DNA of 5,436 bases, taken from positions 1-5,436 of the forward strand of contig JARFRT010000467.1 of assembly GCA_029287105.1 (NCBI GenBank), in the 5' to 3' direction. Below the pieces are notes generated by a model that worked only from the letters and a program-made list of their open reading frames with translations, was not told the origin of the DNA and did not search any database. Position 1 is the first letter of the stretch. Each line of letters begins with the position of its first letter. The stretch comes from Akkermansiaceae bacterium. Its GTDB lineage: Bacteria > Verrucomicrobiota > Verrucomicrobiia > Verrucomicrobiales > Akkermansiaceae. Shown in pieces: positions 1 through 5,436 of the stretch. Made by a program: the position numbers and the translations under genes.

Positions 1-4
1 AGTG

Positions 5-1711
5 ATGAAATACCCCTTAAAAAAAACGGTTTTGACAGCAGCGTGCCTGTCTCTTGCCTCTCTTCCGGCTTCGGCCGAAAAAAACTCGGTTGCCGAGTTC
101 TCTCCCGAGGAGGCTGACTCTCAGGGATGGCGCGTCGTTGATGATGGCGTGATGGGTGGTCTTTCGAAAGGAAAGATCGAGATCTCGAAAGACGGGGTTT
201 TAACATTCAGTGGAAAGCTCTCCCTCGAAAACAACGGAGGATTTTCTTCCCTGCGGACCGGCGACGTAAAGTTGGATTTGAGTGGTGCCGATGGTTTGGT
301 GGCGAGGGTCAAGGGAGATGGGCGGACCTATCAGATGAGGTTTAGCACGGATGCCCGCTTTCGCGGCAGGGAAATTTCTTTTATGGCAGGTTTTGAAACC
401 AAGAAGGATGAGTGGATCGAGATCAAGGTTCCGTTTGAGAAATTCTCCGGAAGCTTCCGCGGAATGAGCTTGAAGAAGGAGAAGTTTAACCCGGGTAAGA
501 TCCGGAGAATCGGGCTTTTGCTCGGTGATAAGAAAGCGGGCCCATTTGAACTGCAAGTTGATTGGATCCGCACCTACGGGGCCAGGGCCGGGTCGACTGA
601 TATCGTTTCAACGGCTCTTGCCGACGGACGTTTTGGCACGCTCGCTACCGCCCTGACCGAGGCAAAACTTGTCGAGACTCTGCAGGGCAAGGGGCCGTTC
701 ACGGTTTTTGCGCCAACCGACAAAGCTTTCTCCAAGTTGCCGGAGGATACCGTCGCGACTCTTCTGAAGCCCGAGAATCGGAAAAAACTCCAAGCAGTGC
801 TGACCTATCACGTGCTCTCCGGTTCGGTGGATCTGGCCGGGGCGCTCGCGGCGAAGCAGGCCAAGACAGTCCAGGGTGCCGAGCTTAAGATTGGTTTCCG
901 TGACGGCAAAGTTCGGGTCAACGACGCGGTCATTCTCGACGCTGACATCCTGTGCTCGAACGGAATCATCCACGTGATCGACTCGGTGATCCTTCCTCCC
1001 AAGCCTACCAATGATCTCGCTAGCGTGGCAAAGAGGGCCGGCAGCTTCAAGACTCTGCTCGCTGCGGTCGAGGCCGCTGGTTTGACTGAAACCCTGACCG
1101 GAGAACAACCTGTCACCCTTTTCGCCCCCACCGACAAGGCTTTCGCGGCCCTTCCCAAGGGCACGGTCGAGTCGCTTTTGAAAGCCGAAAACCGTGCTCA
1201 GCTGATTGCCATTCTGAGCCTTCACGTCGTGCCGGGTAAGATCTCTGCCGGTGACGCATTGAATGCCAGGAAAGCGAAGTCCCGCAGCGGGGGCGCTCTG
1301 GAGTTTGCAATCGTCGATGGGATCTTCAAGGTAAACGGAGTCACCATCGTCAAGACAGACATTGTCTGCGATAACGGAGTGATCCACGTCATTGATGCCG
1401 TGCTTTTGCCTCAGGCAAAGAATAGCAAAACGAAGACCGCACCTACTTCTCGAGTGTTAGCTCTGAAGCGCATCGAAGATGCAATTCAGAAAGGTGTCCC
1501 CATCTTCAACGCCGGTGATCCGGGCAAGTGTGCCGACATTTACCGTGACTGCATGATGGCCATCTCCAAGGACTCCAAAATCGATCCCCATGTCAGAAAG
1601 GCACTGCGTAAGTTGATCCAGCAGGCCGAACATATGCAGGACGATACCCAGCGCGCCTGGGCCCTCCGGAGCGGGCTTGATCAGACCTATTCGGCTCTCT
1701 CAAGAAAGTAG
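5..1711 (+). CDS. Secreted CIA30 - FAS1 - FAS1 protein with cysteine-containing helical tail
   Basis: Complete gene of 568 residues, numbered from the ATG at 5; a GTG directly before it at 2 is in frame, and the frame may also continue left of the window. The ATG gives a compact signal peptide: KK at 6-7, a hydrophobic stretch at about 8-20 and a PASA cleavage site after residue 24, so the protein is exported. Residues about 30-192 look like a CIA30 (NDUFAF1-type) beta-sandwich, with the DDGVMGGLS signature near 46-54 and a closing LQVDWIRTYG strand. Two fasciclin domains follow, about 197-331 and 335-469, each with an FAPTDKAF motif and an NG(I/V)IHVID motif; the first keeps the YH pair (268-269), the second has LH. 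Residues about 483-568 are charged and probably helical, with Cys509 and Cys516. FAS1 domains are known for adhesion or matrix contact; CIA30 in mitochondria helps complex I assembly, but an exported bacterial version is unlikely to do that. The exact role is unknown. It appears to be transcriptionally separate from the genes downstream. Confidence 0.9.
   Translation: MKYPLKKTVLTAACLSLASLPASAEKNSVAEFSPEEADSQGWRVVDDGVMGGLSKGKIEISKDGVLTFSGKLSLENNGGFSSLRTGDVKLDLSGADGLVARVKGDGRTYQMRFSTDARFRGREISFMAGFETKKDEWIEIKVPFEKFSGSFRGMSLKKEKFNPGKIRRIGLLLGDKKAGPFELQVDWIRTYGARAGSTDIVSTALADGRFGTLATALTEAKLVETLQGKGPFTVFAPTDKAFSKLPEDTVATLLKPENRKKLQAVLTYHVLSGSVDLAGALAAKQAKTVQGAELKIGFRDGKVRVNDAVILDADILCSNGIIHVIDSVILPPKPTNDLASVAKRAGSFKTLLAAVEAAGLTETLTGEQPVTLFAPTDKAFAALPKGTVESLLKAENRAQLIAILSLHVVPGKISAGDALNARKAKSRSGGALEFAIVDGIFKVNGVTIVKTDIVCDNGVIHVIDAVLLPQAKNSKTKTAPTSRVLALKRIEDAIQKGVPIFNAGDPGKCADIYRDCMMAISKDSKIDPHVRKALRKLIQQAEHMQDDTQRAWALRSGLDQTYSALSRK
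593..1411 (+). repeat. Tandem FAS1 domain duplication inside the first gene
   Basis: The two fasciclin domains align end to end without any gap at a constant pitch of 138 residues (414 bases). Over the 44 residues from the strand before FAPTDKAF to the HV(L/V)xG segment, 26 are identical by eye. A cysteine sits at the equivalent place in both copies (317 and 455), directly before the xNG(I/V)IHVID motif. The pattern fits an internal duplication, although repeated FAS1 domains are common in this family and the copies have clearly diverged. Confidence 0.8.
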
Positions 1712-1733
1712 GTTTCCTCTCGACCTTTTTAAC

Positions 1734-1765
1734 CGGCCGGAGCCATAGGGCTTTGCCGTTTTCTT
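1734..1765 (+). terminator. Candidate rho-independent terminator after the CIA30-FAS1 gene
   Basis: A hairpin can be folded 22 bases after the stop codon. Bases 1738-1744 (CGGAGCC) pair with 1749-1755 (GGCTTTG), including two G-U pairs, around a four-base ATAG loop. After one bulged C (1737) the stem extends through 1734-1736 (CGG) with 1756-1758 (CCG). TTTTCTT follows directly. Stem, loop and T tract are in the right order for an intrinsic terminator on the + strand, but the stem is imperfect and no folding energy was calculated. Confidence 0.55.
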
Positions 1766-2135
1766 GATGCGCCCGGCACTATCCAAAGGGGCCAGCCACG
1801 CTGCGCGAAATCCCCATGGCACGGCGCGTACGGAAACTACCCTCCCCCAAATTGTGTGCAAGCCACGCAGCCCGGGATACCATCACCACCACCATCCCGA
1901 TGATCACCTCTCTCCAAACCACGATTTTCTTCTGTTAGTTTAAAAAAATGACAATGATCACCGCAGAAACACGTATGGTTTTGTGCCTGGTCATAATACA
2001 GCTTCAAAAAACGTTTTCCTAACCCCTAAGCCAATACCTTCCATGACAACCCTCCCGGACACCCTACCGAATCAGCAAATTTCCAGCAGTCGGTCATACG
2101 ATCAGATGCAGATCATTGAAGACACCCACAAACTG
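1766..2135. other. Intergenic stretch and uncertain 5' end of the sulfatase gene
   Basis: No gene, RNA or mobile element is recognised here. From 1983 the sulfatase frame is open with possible starts at 1983 (GTG), 2043 and 2106 (both ATG), but the encoded residues have no recognisable domain and none of these starts has a Shine-Dalgarno sequence. An AT-rich patch lies at about 1937-1949 and a -10-like CATAAT at 1992-1997 without a convincing -35 box. The 9-mer ATGATCACC occurs twice (1900-1908 and 1954-1962). If the CATAAT is a real -10 element, transcription would begin near 2004 and the GTG at 1983 could not be the start. Confidence 0.4.
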
Positions 2136-3725
2136 ATGGAGAGTGAAACCATCAACCGTGTTTCCCCATTCCGCAACCAGCCGCTGCGGGCTAGTTGCCG
2201 GACGGCAGACAAGCAAACCGCCGGCCTTTGCACCTCGATCTGCGGGGGGGTGGCATGGCTTGCCTGTTGTATCTTTTCCCTTGTTACGGCGGCCACGGTC
2301 TATGCCGCGCCACCAAATGTGATTTTGCTGATGGGTGATGACCACGGCTGGGAAGAGGTCGGCTACAATGGCCACGCTCATGTCAAAACACCGGCGCTTG
2401 ATCAAATGGCCGCGGGCGGCATGCGCTTCGACCGTTTTTATTCAGGCCACCCGTCCTGCTCGCCGACGCGCGGCAGTTGCCTTACCGGCCGCCACCCCAA
2501 TCGCTACGGCACCTTTTTCCCCGGCGCTTCGCTGCGGCCGGAGGAAATCACCATCGCCCACCTGATGAAAAAGGCGGGCTACACCACCGCACAGTTCGGC
2601 AAGTGGCATGTCGGACCGGTAAAAGCCGGCTCGCCCACCAACCCCGGCGCGATGGGTTTTGATGAGTGGTTGTCACATGACAACTTTTTTGAGATGAACC
2701 CCCAGCTGTCGCGCAACGGCGGCAAACCGAAACAGTACCAGGGTGAAGGTTCGGAAGTTGTCATCGACGAGGCCATTCGGTTCATCGGTGAGGCGCAGAA
2801 AAAGGACAAGCCGTTTCTCACCGTGGTGTGGTTTGGTTCGCCGCACGAGCCCTACAGCGGCCTGGAATCCGACCTTGCCCTTTACGATGATCTGCCCGCG
2901 GAGCTGGCAAACAGGACGGTCGGCTTGACTTCAAATAAAACGGGCGAGCGCGTGCGGCGGCCATTGCGCGATGTGCTGCGCGAACGCTATGCCGAAATCA
3001 CAGCGATGGACCGCTCGATCGGCAAACTGCGCAATTACCTCAAGACCGCAGGCCTGCACCAGAATACGATCGTCTGGTACTGCGGCGATAACGGCACACC
3101 GCCGAGCGGAGTCGCTGGCCTGTCGCCGCTGCGCGGGATGAAAGGTCAGGTCTATGAAGGCGGCATCCGCGTGCCCGGCGTGCTCGAGTGGCCGGGGATG
3201 ATCAAGCAGCCGCGACACACCAGTGTGCCGGCGGTGACCAGCGATTTTCTGCCCACCCTGTGTGCTCTAACCGGTGTGGAGCCTCCATCGCGAACGCTTG
3301 ACGGCATCAACCTTGTGCCGCTGCTCGAAGGCAAAATGGCGACGCGGCCAAGCCCGATTTGCTTCTGGATGAAGGACCGTCACCACGGCAAGAGCGAGCC
3401 ATACATCGATCCTGAACTGCAAAAAGGCACGACCCCGCTGGTCAAAAAACTAGCCAACCGCTTCACCCGCAACTTTGTCAATCAGCGCATCTTCGACCTT
3501 ACCGAGGTCGATTACCAAGGCGACCGCAGCATCCTCGATGATCGCTACAAACTCGTCATCGCCGGCCGCAGCGAGACAGCCACGCTGTACGATCTGATCA
3601 AGGACCCGGGGGAGAAAAACGACTTGTCGCAAACCAAACCACAACTTGCCGCCAAAATGCAAAGAGACCTGCGCACATGGCAGCAGTCGGTTCTCCATAG
3701 TCTTTTGGGTGAAGATTACCAATAG
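2136..3725 (+). CDS. Secreted type I sulfatase (arylsulfatase A-like, formylglycine-dependent)
   Basis: Hydrolyses sulfate esters, probably on a polysaccharide, outside the cytoplasm. Numbering is from the ATG at 2136 (529 residues). This is the ATG nearest the signal sequence; the frame is open from GTG 1983 (580 residues), with other ATGs at 2043 and 2106, and no ribosome binding site decides. A hydrophobic segment at 37-57 ends in VYA before APPN, a likely signal peptidase I site, which leaves a long n-region of about 36 residues. The mature enzyme has the sulfatase order of motifs: NVILLMGDDHGW (61-72, metal-binding Asp68-Asp69), CSPTRGSCLTGR with Cys108 as the formylglycine precursor and Arg112, FGKWH (Lys156, His158), SPHEP (His237), CGDNG (Asp318, Asn319) and the MKGQVYEGGIRVP segment with Lys336. 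The C-terminal part has the usual LYDLxxDPGEKNDLS element at about 485-498. All expected active-site positions are present, so it should be active if a maturase (FGE or anSME) exists elsewhere. The substrate cannot be read from the sequence; the adjacent GH95 gene suggests a sulfated fucose- or galactose-containing glycan. Confidence 0.93.
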   Translation: MESETINRVSPFRNQPLRASCRTADKQTAGLCTSICGGVAWLACCIFSLVTAATVYAAPPNVILLMGDDHGWEEVGYNGHAHVKTPALDQMAAGGMRFDRFYSGHPSCSPTRGSCLTGRHPNRYGTFFPGASLRPEEITIAHLMKKAGYTTAQFGKWHVGPVKAGSPTNPGAMGFDEWLSHDNFFEMNPQLSRNGGKPKQYQGEGSEVVIDEAIRFIGEAQKKDKPFLTVVWFGSPHEPYSGLESDLALYDDLPAELANRTVGLTSNKTGERVRRPLRDVLRERYAEITAMDRSIGKLRNYLKTAGLHQNTIVWYCGDNGTPPSGVAGLSPLRGMKGQVYEGGIRVPGVLEWPGMIKQPRHTSVPAVTSDFLPTLCALTGVEPPSRTLDGINLVPLLEGKMATRPSPICFWMKDRHHGKSEPYIDPELQKGTTPLVKKLANRFTRNFVNQRIFDLTEVDYQGDRSILDDRYKLVIAGRSETATLYDLIKDPGEKNDLSQTKPQLAAKMQRDLRTWQQSVLHSLLGEDYQ

Positions 3726-3769
3726 ACCGCTGGACGACTGTACCTGGGCGTCGCGGTTTCCGGGACCTA

Positions 3770-3797
3770 TTGCCGCTGATCTAACAATCAATATACT
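3770..3797 (+). promoter_or_regulatory. Candidate sigma70-type promoter for the GH95 gene
   Basis: TTGCCG at 3770-3775 matches four of six positions of the -35 consensus and TATACT at 3792-3797 matches five of six of the -10 consensus, with a 16-base spacer. It lies in a locally AT-rich patch within a GC-rich region, between the sulfatase stop and the GH95 start. Transcription would begin near 3804, giving a leader of about 110 bases to ATG 3915, or under 20 bases to the in-frame ATG at 3822. The GH95 gene may therefore have its own promoter rather than depend only on readthrough from the sulfatase. No operator-like inverted repeat was recognised beside it. Confidence 0.4.
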
Positions 3798-3914
3798 ATC
3801 CCCGGTGACGGCCCGACGCCGATGACCTCAAGCCCGGCAAGCACAAAGCGAATCCCCCGCCATTTGGAAGGAATTGCGCTCACGGCACGTATTGATGCCA
3901 ACCACAAGCCAAGC

Positions 3915-5436
3915 ATGATGAGACGCACCAAACACCCAATCACCCGCGCCACCCTCGTTGCCGCAGCGCTGGTCACCACCGCGGTCGCCAACCCGACCAC
4001 CACCATGTGGTACGACGAGCCGGCCACCAGCTGGCAACACGAGGCCCTACCCATCGGCAACGGCCGCATCGGCGCGATGATCTTCGGCAAAATCGGACAG
4101 GAGCGCATCGCCCTCAATGAGGAGACGGTCTGGTCCGGAGCGCGCGTCGACTGGAATCGGCCGAACGCATCGGAGAACCTACCCAAGATCCGTGAGCTTC
4201 TGCTCGCCGGCAAAAACGATGAGGCGGAGCAACTCGTCAACCAGAGTTTCACCTGCGTCGGCGGCGGCTCGCGTGGTGGCGCGAGAGGCCCGTGGGGGTG
4301 CTATCAGGAGCTGGGCAACCTGAACATCGAATGGATCACGCAGGCAAAATCCATGCCCCTCAGCCAGTGGAAGTACAAGATGCTGGAAACGCCGGGCATC
4401 ACCAACCCGAGCGCTCGCCACCGCGAGATCAACAAAATCGTCGCAGAGGCCGTGATGGTCGACGCCGATGACAAGAACTGGACCGACTACATCGTCGCCG
4501 ACGGCAAGGCGACCACCGGCGGGCGCAAGCTCGACAACGGTGACGTCCTGGTGATGCGCCACCATCTGAAGCTCAGCAAGGAGCAACACGCCCAACTCGG
4601 GATGCTGCGCATCGGCAACCGCGCCCGCCAGGGCAAGCTCTACGTCAATGGCCAGGAAGCCGGCGAACTTCCCGGTTGGCGCGCCGGCGGTCACGACAAG
4701 TTTGAGGCGAACATCAGCAAGCTTCTCAAGCCCGGCAACAACGTGATAGCCATCAAATGCTCGCAATACCGCCGCCGCGGGGAAATGCCGCTGGCACTCT
4801 CACTCGACCCGGCGGAGTCCACCGACGGCTATCGGCGCGAGCTCGACCTCACAACGGCCGTCTCGACCGTCGCATACACCAAGGACGGCATCACCTACAA
4901 ACGGGAAGCCTTCGCCAGCGCTTCCGATCAGGTGATGGTCTTCCGCTTCACCGCCGACCAACCCGGAGCCATCTCGTTCAAGGCGTCGATGAACCGACTG
5001 ACGAGTTTCGTAACCAAGCCCGACGGCACCCCCGGCGGGCTGCTGCTGACCGGCCAGACCGCAAGCGGCGTGCAAGGCGTCGACGGCATGAAATTCGCCG
5101 CCCGCCTGCGCGCCGTGCACAAGGGCGGATCGCTTGCAATGCAAGGCAACGAAATCGTCATCGAGTCGGCCGATGAAGTAATGCTGCTGGTCGCCGCGGG
5201 CACCAACTACCAGGGCTTCGCCGGGCGCAACACCCCGGACCCGGTGACCGCCACCCATGACGACATCACCAAGGCGCTCGGCAAATCCTACGCTCAACTC
5301 AAGGCCGACCACATTGCCGACCACCGCAGTTACTTTGACCGCTGCAGCCTGACGCTTGGAACTGGCAGCGCAGCAGCGCAGCAGCCGACCGATGAGCGCG
5401 TGGACGCTTATGGAAAAGGCGAGGCCGACCCTGAAC
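3915..5436 (+). CDS. GH95 family glycoside hydrolase (alpha-L-fucosidase/alpha-L-galactosidase type), N-terminal part, cut by window end
   Basis: The frame is open for 507 codons from ATG 3915 to the window edge with no stop; family members usually have about 750-850 residues, so the C-terminal part lies outside. The start at 3915 (or the adjacent ATG at 3918) gives a short signal peptide: RR at 3-4, hydrophobic stretch about 13-24, cleavage after AVA at 25. An in-frame ATG at 3822 would add 31 residues and bury that signal. No close Shine-Dalgarno is seen; GGAAGGA at 3866-3872 is too far away. Residues 31-140 match the GH95 N-terminal beta-sandwich: WYDEPATSWQHEALPIGNGR, GAMIFGKIGQERIALNEETVWSG and a CYQELGNLNIEW strand. 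The domain resumes at GYRRELDLTTA (305-315) and continues to about 455; DHRSYFDRCSLTLG (469-482) begins the linker to the (alpha/alpha)6 barrel. Residues about 141-303 form an extra insertion resembling a GH2 sugar-binding jelly roll. The catalytic residues lie in the missing barrel, so activity and the choice between fucose and L-galactose cannot be judged. It probably acts with the sulfatase 189 bases upstream. Confidence 0.9.
   Translation, partial: MMRRTKHPITRATLVAAALVTTAVANPTTTMWYDEPATSWQHEALPIGNGRIGAMIFGKIGQERIALNEETVWSGARVDWNRPNASENLPKIRELLLAGKNDEAEQLVNQSFTCVGGGSRGGARGPWGCYQELGNLNIEWITQAKSMPLSQWKYKMLETPGITNPSARHREINKIVAEAVMVDADDKNWTDYIVADGKATTGGRKLDNGDVLVMRHHLKLSKEQHAQLGMLRIGNRARQGKLYVNGQEAGELPGWRAGGHDKFEANISKLLKPGNNVIAIKCSQYRRRGEMPLALSLDPAESTDGYRRELDLTTAVSTVAYTKDGITYKREAFASASDQVMVFRFTADQPGAISFKASMNRLTSFVTKPDGTPGGLLLTGQTASGVQGVDGMKFAARLRAVHKGGSLAMQGNEIVIESADEVMLLVAAGTNYQGFAGRNTPDPVTATHDDITKALGKSYAQLKADHIADHRSYFDRCSLTLGTGSAAAQQPTDERVDAYGKGEADPE

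Noticed and set aside
608..1387. A 259-codon open frame on the - strand opposite the FAS1 domains
   Set aside because: It lies wholly inside a gene with clear signal peptide and domain motifs on the + strand, and its translation shows no recognisable domain. It is a by-product of codon bias in the real frame.
1876..1896. CCATCACCACCACCATCCC short repeat-like stretch
   Set aside because: It is only a brief low-complexity run with no regular unit or flanking repeats, so it is not a CRISPR or tandem repeat array.
1900..1962. Repeated 9-mer ATGATCACC at 1900-1908 and 1954-1962 as a possible pair of operator sites
   Set aside because: One 9-base repeat in a few hundred bases is not far from chance, there is no dyad beyond the inner TGATCA, and no regulator gene is nearby.
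3726..3790. Possible terminator after the sulfatase
   Set aside because: Only a four-base stem (GACG/CGTC) with a long loop and no T tract could be found, which is not enough.
3788..4766. Open frames on the - strand (3788-4252 and 4179-4766) opposite the GH95 gene
   Set aside because: The + strand frame here is an unmistakable GH95 N-terminal region. The opposite frames lack domain motifs and are favoured only by the high GC at third positions.
4757..5176. A 139-codon + strand frame inside the GH95 gene
   Set aside because: It is out of frame with GH95, rich in Arg/Pro/His typical of a shifted reading of GC-rich DNA, and the GH95 frame is intact across the same interval.

Overview
The window carries three genes, all on the + strand. 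Their content and style (a secreted CIA30/fasciclin protein, a type I sulfatase and a GH95 glycoside hydrolase, moderate to high GC, little Shine-Dalgarno signal) suggest a polysaccharide-degrading bacterium of the Planctomycetota/Verrucomicrobiota group, perhaps Verrucomicrobiota. This placement rests on protein families only; no rRNA or marker gene is present.

Layout. (1) Positions 5-1711 encode a complete secreted protein with a signal peptide, a CIA30-like jelly-roll domain, two tandem fasciclin (FAS1) domains and a roughly 85-residue helical tail with two cysteines. A plausible rho-independent terminator lies just after it (1734-1765). (2) About 370 bases follow with no convincing gene, except that the sulfatase frame is already open from 1983. 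(3) A complete secreted sulfatase ends at 3725. It has the CSPTR formylglycine motif and the metal and sulfate ligands expected of the family; its start codon is uncertain. (4) A 189-base gap contains a good sigma70-like promoter (TTGCCG-16-TATACT, 3770-3797). (5) A GH95 family glycoside hydrolase (alpha-L-fucosidase or alpha-L-galactosidase type) starts at 3915 and runs off the right edge, so its catalytic barrel is not seen. Its N-terminal domain appears to be interrupted by an inserted GH2-like sugar-binding jelly roll.

How they may work together. The sulfatase and the GH95 enzyme look like two steps in breaking down a sulfated, fucose- or L-galactose-containing glycan such as a fucoidan-type polysaccharide: one removes sulfate, the other the terminal sugar. 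Both carry export signals. The CIA30-FAS1 protein is separated by a terminator and its link to the pair is unknown; FAS1 domains usually mediate adhesion or matrix contact. No RNA gene, CRISPR array, insertion sequence or att site was recognised. No clearly undescribed system is evident; the most unusual items are the architecture of the first protein and the domain insertion in the GH95 enzyme.
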